Origin: Winogradskyella pelagia
GTDB lineage: Bacteria; Bacteroidota; Bacteroidia; Flavobacteriales; Flavobacteriaceae
NCBI RefSeq assembly: GCF_017581965.1
Contig: NZ_JAGEVF010000004.1
Location: 248,001 to 312,000, forward strand
Direction: 5' to 3'
DNA length: 64,000 nt
The notes under the pieces are model-generated. The model was given only the letters and a program-made list of their open reading frames with translations. It was not told the DNA's origin and ran no database searches. Made by a program: the position numbers and the translations under genes. Positions 26,887 through 35,550 of this stretch are shown in pieces. Every line of letters begins with the position of its first letter. Positions within the stretch are counted from its first letter, which is position 1.

Positions 26887-27657
26887 ATGATTACAGTGTG
26901 TTTACTTGGTGCTGGCAATATCGCCACCCATATCTATAAAGCTATTAAAGTTGCGGATAGCTTGGAAGTTGTACAATGGTACAATCGTACTTTATCCTCT
27001 CTCGCCCCATACAAAAACGAGGTAGCAACAACCGACAAAATAAAAGATTTAGTAGAAGCAGACCTGTATATCCTAGCGGTTAGCGACGACGCTATTTCAG
27101 AAGTCTCTAAAAGCCTTCCGTTCAATAACAGATTAGTCGCACATACATCAGGAAGTGTCTCGATACATGATTTAAACCAAAAAAATCAAAGAGCTGTTTT
27201 CTATCCGCTACAGAGTTTTTCTAAAAATTTAGATGTAGATTTCAGTAAAGTTCCTATTTGTATTGAAGTTCTAGAGAAAGCTAATATAAAAATCTTTAAA
27301 GCCATTGGTACGGCTCTTGGTTGCAAAACCTATAAAATAAATACAGAGCAACGACAAACTTTACACTTGTCTGCTGTGTTTGTAAATAATTTTACTAACC
27401 AGCTTTATAGAATTGCTCATGAAATAAGTGACGCTAAAAGCATAAATTTTGATATCTTGAAGCCATTGATTCAAGAAACCGCGAGGAAGGTAGAAGTGTT
27501 ATCGCCTTACATGGCACAAACCGGACCAGCGAAACGAAACGATAAAAAAACCATTAAGCGCCATCTTAAGCAATTAGAAAACGAAGAACACAAAGCTATT
27601 TATGAGATGCTTACTGCCTCAATTCAAAAAACACATGGCGTTACAAATAAAAGGTAA
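26887..27657 (+). CDS. DUF2520/Rossmann-fold dehydrogenase-like protein
   Basis: 256 aa. An N-terminal NAD(P)-binding Rossmann fold with GAGNIATH (residues 8-15) is followed by a helical DUF2520 domain with HLSAVFVNNFTNQL, the arrangement of ketopantoate-reductase/P5CR-like proteins. The substrate is unknown. First gene of a run of six (26887-31032) spaced 2-28 bp apart that includes a KdsC-like HAD enzyme, a UbiA prenyltransferase and a Maf protein. Confidence 0.85.
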   Translation: MITVCLLGAGNIATHIYKAIKVADSLEVVQWYNRTLSSLAPYKNEVATTDKIKDLVEADLYILAVSDDAISEVSKSLPFNNRLVAHTSGSVSIHDLNQKNQRAVFYPLQSFSKNLDVDFSKVPICIEVLEKANIKIFKAIGTALGCKTYKINTEQRQTLHLSAVFVNNFTNQLYRIAHEISDAKSINFDILKPLIQETARKVEVLSPYMAQTGPAKRNDKKTIKRHLKQLENEEHKAIYEMLTASIQKTHGVTNKR

Positions 27658-27665
27658 AAAAATAC

Positions 27666-28199
27666 ATGGATAACGATAGGAGCTACAAAGAATATCTAAA
27701 TGAAATAACCACATTTGTTTTTGATGTGGATGGTGTTCTTACAGATGGTACAATTACTGTAACCACTAATGGCGAACTATTACGGAAAATGAATATTAAG
27801 GACGGTTATGCCTTAAAAACCGCTGTCGATGCCGGCTTTAATGTTTGTATCATTTCAGGTGGCTCCAACGAAGGCGTGCGTAAACGTCTTAAAGGTTTGG
27901 GCATTACGGATATTTATCTGGGTACACATCACAAAGCTGAACAATTAGATGAATACATGGATATTTACAATATAGACGCCAATAATGTGTTATTTATGGG
28001 TGACGACATCCCTGATTACCCTGTAATGAAAATAGTTGGATTGCCATGCTGTCCGCAAGATGCGGCCCCAGAGATAAAAGATATTTGCAAATATGTGTCG
28101 CACAAAAACGGTGGAAAAGGTGCCGTAAGAGATGTAATTGAACAGGTGCTTAAAGTTCAAAACAAATGGAACAGCGACTTTAGCTCAAAATATGATTAA
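27666..28199 (+). CDS. KdsC-like HAD-family phosphatase
   Basis: 177 aa, HAD-superfamily, C0 subtype without cap. Motif I FDVDGVLTDG has the nucleophile Asp20 and Asp22; motif II ISGG and motif III GDDIPDYPVM follow. It resembles 3-deoxy-manno-octulosonate 8-phosphate phosphatase used in LPS Kdo synthesis, but related proteins act on other sugar acids. It starts 8 bp after the DUF2520 gene. Confidence 0.85.
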   Translation: MDNDRSYKEYLNEITTFVFDVDGVLTDGTITVTTNGELLRKMNIKDGYALKTAVDAGFNVCIISGGSNEGVRKRLKGLGITDIYLGTHHKAEQLDEYMDIYNIDANNVLFMGDDIPDYPVMKIVGLPCCPQDAAPEIKDICKYVSHKNGGKGAVRDVIEQVLKVQNKWNSDFSSKYD

Positions 28200-28207
28200 A
28201 TAGCAAA

Positions 28208-28522
28208 ATGGGGCGACGAGGTAGAAGACATAGTACTGGTTTTGGATATATAGGATTTGGTAACGATCAGAGAACTTTTAATCAAAGAACAAGTGTTCCT
28301 TTTTCTGTTTACAAGGAAAAACTGGACCTTGAAGCTCACCTCCATTACAAGATGGAATTCCTTCATAAGGATTTATCTAAATCCGAGAAGCAAAAGATTA
28401 AGGATAAAATAAGAAAACAAGAACGCAAACTCTTTATTAGAACTACCATAATTAGTGTAATTGTATTTGCTGGAGTGGCTTACACAGCTTATTATCTTAT
28501 TAATCAAATTATTTCCCGCTAA
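28208..28522 (+). CDS. Hypothetical protein with C-terminal transmembrane helix
   Basis: 104 aa. A Gly/Arg-rich N-terminus (MGRRGRRHSTGFGYIGFGND) is followed by a charged helical middle (about 40-75, coiled-coil-like) and a C-terminal transmembrane helix (about 78-100). Tail-anchored topology is likely. It sits between the HAD phosphatase and UbiA genes with short gaps. No family recognised. Confidence 0.7.
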   Translation: MGRRGRRHSTGFGYIGFGNDQRTFNQRTSVPFSVYKEKLDLEAHLHYKMEFLHKDLSKSEKQKIKDKIRKQERKLFIRTTIISVIVFAGVAYTAYYLINQIISR

Positions 28523-28531
28523 GTACTTTAT

Positions 28532-29458
28532 ATGATTCATTTTTTTAATCTCATTCGCTGGAAGAATCTCGGGCTCATTGTTTTGGTACAAGTATTAATT
28601 AAATACGCATTACTATTACCGTTTTACGATAGTCATGGCGTAGTGACTTCTCTAAGTGACTTAGCGTTTTACCTTTTAGTTATATCTACCGTTTGTATAG
28701 CTGCTGCAGGCTACATCATTAACGATATCTACGATGTTGAAGCCGATAAAATCAATAGACCAAATGATATCATCATAAACACACACATTTCTGAAAAGAA
28801 AGCCCTTAACCTCTTCACTGTATTAAATATTATCGGAGTTGGTCTAGGGTTTTACCTCTCAAACGGCATAGGTAAATCTGGTTTCTTTGCTATATTTTTA
28901 ACTGTATCTATACTACTCTATTTGTATGCATCTTACCTAAAGCGCATATTGCTCGTTGGTAACATTGTAGTGTGCCTGCTGGTATCTCTTAGTATTATTC
29001 TAGTTGGAATTTTTGAGCTATTGCCTGCAATTGACCAAACAAATCGAAATGTTCAGATTACCTTCTTTAAGATTATTCTAGACTATTCTATTTTTGCCTT
29101 TATTCTAAATTTTGTACGTGAAATCATTAAGGACATCGAGGATGTAGATGGCGACTATAAAATTGGTGCTCAAACGGTTCCTATTGTATTAGGCAGGGAA
29201 AGAGCCAATAAGATTGTTTTTGCCTTATCTCTAATTCCTATTGCTGTCGTTACTTTCTATGTAACAAATTATTTATTTAAACAAATAGAGGTTGTTTCCT
29301 ATTTTTTGATTTTAGTTATTGGTCCTTTAATCTATGTGAGTATTAAATTGTTTATGGCTCAAGATAAAAAACATTACAAGCATATAAGCTCTGTCATTAA
29401 ATTTGTTATGCTTACTGGTTTGGTCTCCATAGCATTATTCCCTTTAATTTTAAAATAG
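28532..29458 (+). CDS. UbiA-family prenyltransferase
   Basis: 308 aa, with eight to nine transmembrane helices. The two Asp-rich motifs that bind Mg-prenyl diphosphate are present: NDIYDVEADKINRP (64-77) and DIEDVDGDYKIGAQT (near 208). It is closest in feel to the geranylgeranylglycerol-phosphate / digeranylgeranyl type annotated in flavobacteria. The acceptor is unknown; it is not an obvious menaquinone MenA because no men genes are adjacent. Confidence 0.85.
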   Translation: MIHFFNLIRWKNLGLIVLVQVLIKYALLLPFYDSHGVVTSLSDLAFYLLVISTVCIAAAGYIINDIYDVEADKINRPNDIIINTHISEKKALNLFTVLNIIGVGLGFYLSNGIGKSGFFAIFLTVSILLYLYASYLKRILLVGNIVVCLLVSLSIILVGIFELLPAIDQTNRNVQITFFKIILDYSIFAFILNFVREIIKDIEDVDGDYKIGAQTVPIVLGRERANKIVFALSLIPIAVVTFYVTNYLFKQIEVVSYFLILVIGPLIYVSIKLFMAQDKKHYKHISSVIKFVMLTGLVSIALFPLILK

Positions 29459-29463
29459 CAAAC

Positions 29464-30057
29464 ATGCTAAGTGAACGTTTAAAACAATTTAATATTATCT
29501 TAGGATCGGCTTCACCGAGAAGACAAAACTTTCTTAAAGAACTTCATTTAGAATTTGAAATAAGATTAAAACCCGTCAAAGAAATCTATCCAAAACATCT
29601 TCTAAGGGAGGAGATTACTGATCATCTTTCAAAATTAAAAGCAGAACCATTTATAGAGAGTCTTAAACCTAGAGATATATTAATTACCTCAGATACTATT
29701 GTTTGGCAAAATACTAAAGCCATTGGCAAGCCAAAAAATAAAGAAGAGGCCTTTACAATGATAAAATGCTTAAGTGATAACACTCATGAAGTGATTACTT
29801 CTATATGCTTCACTACCTCGACATCTCAAATCGTGAAAAACACCACCACCAAAGTGATTTTTAGAGACTTAACAGACGAGGAAATCTGGTTTTACATAAA
29901 CACCTATAATCCACTAGATAAAGCCGGTGCCTATGGCATACAAGAATGGATTGGTGCAATTGGCATATCGCGAATAGAAGGCTCGTACAATAATGTGGTG
30001 GGACTGCCTACACATCTATTTTACGAAACGTTAATTAACATTGCAAACTCTTTTTAA
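29464..30057 (+). CDS. Maf-family nucleotide pyrophosphatase
   Basis: 197 aa. House-cleaning dNTP/NTP pyrophosphatase. The N-terminal ILGSASPRRQ (substrate phosphate binding), SDTIVW, GKPKNKEEA and the closing DKAGAYGIQ are the family motifs, all intact. It starts 5 bp after the UbiA gene. Confidence 0.93.
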   Translation: MLSERLKQFNIILGSASPRRQNFLKELHLEFEIRLKPVKEIYPKHLLREEITDHLSKLKAEPFIESLKPRDILITSDTIVWQNTKAIGKPKNKEEAFTMIKCLSDNTHEVITSICFTTSTSQIVKNTTTKVIFRDLTDEEIWFYINTYNPLDKAGAYGIQEWIGAIGISRIEGSYNNVVGLPTHLFYETLINIANSF

Positions 30058-30084
30058 GGTATTATTTTTGTCAAAAATTGATAG

Positions 30085-31032
30085 ATGAAAAAGAATAATG
30101 CCTTAAAACCAATCATTTTATTTCTCATATTACTAGCTCTTCTTATGACAAGTTTTTCGTGTAAAGAAGGCCAAAACAGTTTATTGTCATTACATGCAAG
30201 CACTAAAGATTTAAACGAAAAAACATCTTATAAACCCAAATTGACCAAAGCTTTTAAGGCGTATTGGTACAATGGCGAAGCAGAAATATCCTCATATAAA
30301 TTAGAACAAGCCAGATATGGTGAAATACGTAATGGACATGCTGTACTTGTATTTGTGACCGAAGATTTTTTACCTGACACTCAAGTCAAGGCAGATACTT
30401 ACAGCGATGATAATATTCCTGTTCTAAAACTAAACGCCACCAAAAATTTCAATACTGGCATTTACCCATATTCCATAATGCAGAGTACGTTTTATCCTGT
30501 AGTGAATACTGGACACGCATTGAAAATTTCAACCTCTATACAAGAATGGTGCGGGCAGGTCTATGCGCAACTCAACAACAGAAAGGCTTTCGAAATAAAG
30601 TCTCATTCCTATTTTCAAGGAGAAGCAGACAAAAGTTATGAGCTTGAAAAAACATGGACTGAAAACGAACTATGGACGAAACTTCGAATAGATCCTAATT
30701 CCCTCCCAACAGGTAATCTACAAATTATTCCTTCATTAGAATTTACAAGATTAAAGCATAAGCGCATCAAATCTTATGAGGCCAATGCGCAATTAAGTGA
30801 AGGGCTGTATTCTGTTAATTACCCTAATTTAAATAGAAGTTTAAAGATTAACTTCTCAAGTGAATTTCCATATGAGATATTGGGTTGGGAAGAAACTATG
30901 GTAAGTGGTTATGGCGCCAATTCAGAAGTATTAACAACAAAAGCTACTAAACTAAAAACCATGAAGTCTGCCTATTGGACCAAAAACAAAAACAAGAACC
31001 TTGTTTTGAGAGATTCCCTTCAATTAAAATAG
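30085..31032 (+). CDS. Hypothetical lipoprotein, Maf-linked
   Basis: 315 aa. A hydrophobic signal with lipobox SFSC (near residue 26) is followed by a beta-rich extracytoplasmic domain (KAYWYNGEAEISSYKLEQAR and HAVLVFVTEDF). It begins 27 bp after maf. Its homologues are sometimes misnamed as septum-formation proteins because of that neighbour; no Maf motif is present in it. Function unknown. Confidence 0.72.
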   Translation: MKKNNALKPIILFLILLALLMTSFSCKEGQNSLLSLHASTKDLNEKTSYKPKLTKAFKAYWYNGEAEISSYKLEQARYGEIRNGHAVLVFVTEDFLPDTQVKADTYSDDNIPVLKLNATKNFNTGIYPYSIMQSTFYPVVNTGHALKISTSIQEWCGQVYAQLNNRKAFEIKSHSYFQGEADKSYELEKTWTENELWTKLRIDPNSLPTGNLQIIPSLEFTRLKHKRIKSYEANAQLSEGLYSVNYPNLNRSLKINFSSEFPYEILGWEETMVSGYGANSEVLTTKATKLKTMKSAYWTKNKNKNLVLRDSLQLK

Positions 31033-31084
31033 TTTTAGTTTTCTAGGTATATAGGTATATTTGTTAAGGCATAAATGTCTTGAT

Positions 31085-31615
31085 ATGATAAATTTCTTCA
31101 ATACCTATAAATCCGAATTAATTTACACTGCCATACTTATCATTATAGTATTTATGATAAGAAAGGTCATTGTATTAGCAGTAAAGCGCATAGGCAAAAA
31201 TAGTGGTACTTCGGAGGCAAGGGCTGTCCTTATTGGGCGATATATTACCGTAACACTAATTGGCATTGCTTTTCTTATCGAGGCTTTTATCCTTGGTGCG
31301 GATACTAGCGATATCACTTTAGTATTTTCTTCTGTTTTTGCCGTCATTGGTATTGCACTTTTTGCCATTTGGTCAATTTTAAGCAATCTTACTTCAGGTG
31401 TTATAATGTTCTTCTCTTTTCCTTATAAAGTAGGAGATAAAATTATGATTCATGATAAGGATTTTCCAATTGCTGCGGTTATCGAAGATATTAGGGCATT
31501 TCAACTTCACCTTAGAGCAGATAATGGCGATTTGGTAACCTATCCCAATAATCTTATTTTACAAAAGGCGGTAACTTTAGTACAAAAGGATGCCTTAGAC
31601 AATATAACCGACTAA
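31085..31615 (+). CDS. Small MscS-like mechanosensitive ion channel
   Basis: 176 aa. Three transmembrane helices (about 8-28, 48-68, 75-105) and a shortened MscS beta-domain (SFPYKVGDKIMIHDKDFPIA and EDIRAFQLHLRADNGDLVTY, then NNLIL). The large C-terminal alpha-beta domain of E. coli MscS is missing, as in minimal family members. Start ATG at 31085 is chosen over a TTG 24 bp upstream. It lies 14 bp before corA. Confidence 0.82.
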   Translation: MINFFNTYKSELIYTAILIIIVFMIRKVIVLAVKRIGKNSGTSEARAVLIGRYITVTLIGIAFLIEAFILGADTSDITLVFSSVFAVIGIALFAIWSILSNLTSGVIMFFSFPYKVGDKIMIHDKDFPIAAVIEDIRAFQLHLRADNGDLVTYPNNLILQKAVTLVQKDALDNITD

Positions 31616-31629
31616 TTAATTCTAATAAC

Positions 31630-32700
31630 ATGGCCAAGAAACGTAACCTATCAGAACATATAAAACACATTGGCCAAGTACCAGGAACATTAATATACAC
31701 AGGTAAAAAATCTGATAAGGATTTTCATATCGAGTGTTTTGATTACACTAAAGACAGAATAGAAGAGTCCATATTATTAAATATAGATGATGCCTTAAAC
31801 TACAAGGATACAGAGTCAGTTACCTGGATTAATATAGACGGTTTAAAACATACAGATAAAATTGAAGATATAGGCAGACTGTATAACATACATCCATTGG
31901 TCCTTGAAGATATAGTCAATACTTCTCAACGCCCAAAAATAGATGAATACGAGGACTACCTATTTGTAGTTTTAAAAATGCTCTATTACGATACAAATGA
32001 AAAATTAATAGTAGAACAAGTTAGTTTTGTTCTAGGCAAGAATTATGTGCTCACCTTCCAAGAATCCGAAGGAGATGTGTTTGGCACGATTAGGGAACGT
32101 CTTCGATTATGTAAAGGACGTATTAGAGGTCTTAAATCAGATTATTTATTATATGCCTTAATAGACGCTATAGTTGATAACTATTTTAGCATTATTGAAA
32201 CATTAGGGAATAAAATAGAAGATTTAGAAACTGAACTGTTTGCAGGAAATGCCAGAGAGAATATCAATGTCGAAGTCCAACAACTTAAGCGTGAAATTCT
32301 TAGAATTAGAAGAGCTATTTTTCCGTTAAGGGAAATTATAAATCGTATAGAAAAAAACGAAAATAAACTGATCTATAAGCGTACAATTACTTACTATAGA
32401 GATATTTATGACCATTTAATTCAAGTGTCGGATAACATAGATATATATCGCGAAATGATATGGAGTTTAATGGATATGTATATGACAACTATTAGTAATC
32501 GAATGAACGAGGTTATGAAAGTTCTAACCATAATTGCCACTATTTTTATTCCATTGACCTTTATAGCTGGAATCTACGGAATGAATTTTGAACACATGCC
32601 AGAGTTGCATTATAAGTACAGCTATTACATTTTATGGGGACTTATGATAATTCTGTTTGTAGCTATGTTATTCTATTTCAAACGTAAAAAGTGGCTCTAA
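31630..32700 (+). CDS. corA: Magnesium/cobalt transporter CorA
   Basis: 356 aa. A cytoplasmic N-terminal alpha-beta funnel (about 1-290) precedes two C-terminal transmembrane helices. The selectivity motif GMN (in IYGMNFEHMPE) ends TM1 and a basic tail (KRKKWL) follows TM2. It imports Mg2+ and Co2+ as a homopentamer. It is preceded at 14 bp by the MscS-like gene. Confidence 0.95.
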   Translation: MAKKRNLSEHIKHIGQVPGTLIYTGKKSDKDFHIECFDYTKDRIEESILLNIDDALNYKDTESVTWINIDGLKHTDKIEDIGRLYNIHPLVLEDIVNTSQRPKIDEYEDYLFVVLKMLYYDTNEKLIVEQVSFVLGKNYVLTFQESEGDVFGTIRERLRLCKGRIRGLKSDYLLYALIDAIVDNYFSIIETLGNKIEDLETELFAGNARENINVEVQQLKREILRIRRAIFPLREIINRIEKNENKLIYKRTITYYRDIYDHLIQVSDNIDIYREMIWSLMDMYMTTISNRMNEVMKVLTIIATIFIPLTFIAGIYGMNFEHMPELHYKYSYYILWGLMIILFVAMLFYFKRKKWL

Positions 32701-32896
32701 TGCTTTCCGTCTTAAAAAAAGTTATTTAAAGAAAGGCAGTACTTTGACTGAGTTCATTCTAAAGAAAATTAGATTGTATTTTTCCTAATCCAACGTTGTC
32801 AACAATTGGTTGATAAGTCAACGTTAAATAAATTTAAAATTCCACAGCACGCTGTCTATCTTTTCTATCTTTGAGAGATAACAAACTAACAACTCA

Positions 32897-35404
32897 ATGC
32901 ATCGATTAAAACTAGGAATTCTCCTGTTATTAAGCTGTGTATTATCCTTACAGGCGCAACAACCCAAAAGACTTAATTCTTCAGAAATATTTGAAGCAGT
33001 TCAAAAACTGAATGTTTTAGCATCAGTACTCTACGTTGCTGCCCACCCAGATGATGAAAATACGAGGTTAATCTCCTACATGTCTAATAATATAAAGGCC
33101 AGAACAGCCTATCTGTCTCTAACAAGAGGTGATGGCGGACAAAATCTAATTGGTCCAGAACTAAGGGAGTTACTAGGTGTCATTAGAACACAAGAATTAT
33201 TAGCTGCTCGCAGAATAGACGGTGGCGAACAAAGATTTACTCGTGCTAACGATTTTGGTTATTCCAAACATCCCGATGAAACTTTAGCCATTTGGAATAG
33301 ACAAGAAGTCCTCTCTGACGTTGTTTGGGCTATTAGAGAATTTAAACCAGACATAATAATCAATCGCTTCGACCATAGAACACCGGGCCGTACACACGGT
33401 CATCATACGAGCTCAGCTATGTTAAGTATGGAAGCATTTGATTTGGCTAACGACCCTAATCAATTTTCGTCACAGCTCAATCTAACGGACCCTTGGCAAC
33501 CAAAGCGATTATTTTTTAACACCTCTTGGTGGTTTTACGGAAGTAGAGAAAAATTTAAAGAAGCAGATAAAACCAACCTTCTCAGTTTTGATATTGGTGT
33601 GTATTACCCTTCTAAAGGCTTGTCTAACAACGAGGTGGCATCATTAGCAAGCAGTCAGCACTTGTGCCAAGGATTTGGTAGACTTTCGCAACGTGGAAGC
33701 CAAGAAGAATATATTGAATTCCTTAAAGGTGATGCCCTAGTGAATAATGAAAATCCTTTTGCAGGAATAGATATTACATGGAACAGGATTAAAGGCGGTA
33801 AAGCTATTGCTGCAATTTTAGAAAAAATTGAATCGAATTTCGATTTCAATAACCCTTCCAATCATTTACCAAAACTTATTGAGGCATATAAACTCATACA
33901 AAACATTGAGGACGACCACTGGAAAACCATAAAAACGAAAGAGATACGCTCTGTTATAGAGGCCTGCTTAGGTCTATATTTAGAAGCTTCTGCTAATTCT
34001 CCGATTTCGTCGCCAACATCTCAGGTGAATCTTAATATAGAGGTCTTGAATCGAAGCGAGGCCGAAATACAATTGGTATCCTATAAATGGTCAACAGCAA
34101 AAGAGGGAATCGCCAAGAACATCACTCTTACAAATAATCAAAAATTCAATTTTCAAGACGATTTTGTAATCCCGGAATCTATATCTTACACAGCACCTTA
34201 TTGGTTAAACAAAAAGAGCACGCTAGGCATGTATCATGTGGGTAAGCAAGAGCTTATAGGCTTACCCGAAACACCTCGTAACCTGTTTGTAGAATTTAAT
34301 TTACTCATTGAGGGAACGCCCATCACATTTATAAAACCAATTGTACACAGATATTCTAGACCCGACAAAGGTGAATTATATAGACCGTTTGAAATTGTTC
34401 CTGCTGCTTCATCTAAAATTGAAAATAAAGTAATCATTTTCAACGACTCGAAACCCAAGGATGTCACAGTTACTGTAAAAGCTGGTAAAAACAACCTTAA
34501 AGGGATTGTAAAATTAGCTCATCCAAATGATTGGCAAGTACACCCTGAAATTCATCCCATTAATATTGCTAATAAAGATGATGTTCAAAAAGTCATTTTT
34601 ACCTTAATTCCACCAAACAATCAAAGCGAAGGCCTAATCACACCAATTGTTGAAGCTGACGGGAAATATTATACGGACGAGCGCATTGAAATTGATTATG
34701 ATCACATTCCTTTTCAAACGGTTTTAATGCCTAGTGTTAGTAAAATTGTTAAGCTTGATATAGAAAAACGCGGCAACAACATTGGATACATAGAAGGTGC
34801 TGGAGATTTAGTGCCAGAAAGCTTGAGACAAATAGGTTATGCGGTGACTATTATAGACCCAAAAGATATTGCACCACAAAAATTAGCGCAATTTGACGCT
34901 ATCGTTATAGGTATTAGAGCTTATAACATCAAAGATGAACTAAAATTTAAACAACGGTTTTTACTGGACTACGTGAAAAATGGCGGGAACCTAATCATTC
35001 AGTATAATACAAATAGAGGAATAAAAACAGATGAACTGGCACCTTATGAATTAAACGTTTCCAGAGATCGTGTAACAGATGAAAATGCCGAGGTAACTAT
35101 TCTCAACCCAGAGCATCCGCTTTTAAATTTTCCCAATAAAATAACACAAGAGGATTTTAAGGGCTGGGTACAGGAACGTGGCTTGTATTTTCCTAATTCT
35201 TGGAGTAAAGAATTTACACCGCTTTTGGCAATGAACGATAAAGGGGAGACTTCAAAGGAAGGAAGTCTTTTGGTCGCTCAATATGGCAAAGGAAACTATA
35301 TATATACTGGACTAAGCTTTTTCAGGGAATTCCCTGCAGGTGTGTCTGGTGCTTTTAGACTTTTTGCCAATCTTCTTTCTGGAGGGAACGAAAGTCAACC
35401 ATAA
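32897..35404 (+). CDS. Secreted PIG-L deacetylase with C-terminal ThuA/GATase-like domain
   Basis: 835 aa. Signal peptide (about 1-20), then a PIG-L/LmbE domain (about 35-290) with the zinc motif AAHPDDENTR and a second His set THGHHTSS. Beta-sandwich stretches of a NEW3/Ig-like kind follow (about 360-600). The C-terminal 200 residues (SLRQIGYAVTIIDPKDIAPQ, FDAIVIGIRAYN, GGNLIIQYN) look like a class I glutamine-amidotransferase/ThuA-like fold. Family members deacetylate GlcNAc-containing glycoconjugates; here the substrate is unknown. Long multidomain versions are found in Bacteroidota. A -7-like TATCTTTG lies at 32866-32873. Confidence 0.85.
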   Translation: MHRLKLGILLLLSCVLSLQAQQPKRLNSSEIFEAVQKLNVLASVLYVAAHPDDENTRLISYMSNNIKARTAYLSLTRGDGGQNLIGPELRELLGVIRTQELLAARRIDGGEQRFTRANDFGYSKHPDETLAIWNRQEVLSDVVWAIREFKPDIIINRFDHRTPGRTHGHHTSSAMLSMEAFDLANDPNQFSSQLNLTDPWQPKRLFFNTSWWFYGSREKFKEADKTNLLSFDIGVYYPSKGLSNNEVASLASSQHLCQGFGRLSQRGSQEEYIEFLKGDALVNNENPFAGIDITWNRIKGGKAIAAILEKIESNFDFNNPSNHLPKLIEAYKLIQNIEDDHWKTIKTKEIRSVIEACLGLYLEASANSPISSPTSQVNLNIEVLNRSEAEIQLVSYKWSTAKEGIAKNITLTNNQKFNFQDDFVIPESISYTAPYWLNKKSTLGMYHVGKQELIGLPETPRNLFVEFNLLIEGTPITFIKPIVHRYSRPDKGELYRPFEIVPAASSKIENKVIIFNDSKPKDVTVTVKAGKNNLKGIVKLAHPNDWQVHPEIHPINIANKDDVQKVIFTLIPPNNQSEGLITPIVEADGKYYTDERIEIDYDHIPFQTVLMPSVSKIVKLDIEKRGNNIGYIEGAGDLVPESLRQIGYAVTIIDPKDIAPQKLAQFDAIVIGIRAYNIKDELKFKQRFLLDYVKNGGNLIIQYNTNRGIKTDELAPYELNVSRDRVTDENAEVTILNPEHPLLNFPNKITQEDFKGWVQERGLYFPNSWSKEFTPLLAMNDKGETSKEGSLLVAQYGKGNYIYTGLSFFREFPAGVSGAFRLFANLLSGGNESQP

Positions 35405-35426
35405 ATTAAAAAAACTAACCAACACC

Positions 35427-35549
35427 ATGATTAATATGCACAACAACAAAGAACCTAAGGAAAAATGGAACAAAATGTATACACTGGTATTAATAGCAAA
35501 CGCCGTATACATCGTTCTCTTTTACTTTATAACTGCCTCGTTTGCCTAA
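35427..35549 (+). CDS. 40-residue single-helix partner ORF of the symporter
   Basis: Begins MINMHNNKEPKEKWNKMYTL and continues with one transmembrane helix to the end at FYFITASFA. The charged N-terminal third should face the cytoplasm. The stop is separated by one base from the ATG of the SSS symporter. Small hydrophobic subunits accompany other SSS-type transporters (for instance DUF4212 partners), so a similar role is possible. It is too short for a homology call. Confidence 0.6.
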   Translation: MINMHNNKEPKEKWNKMYTLVLIANAVYIVLFYFITASFA

Positions 35550-35550
35550 T

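Noticed and set aside
30085-31032. Calling the lipoprotein gene a Maf/septum-formation protein
   Set aside because: It has no Maf motif; the true Maf gene is the preceding one.
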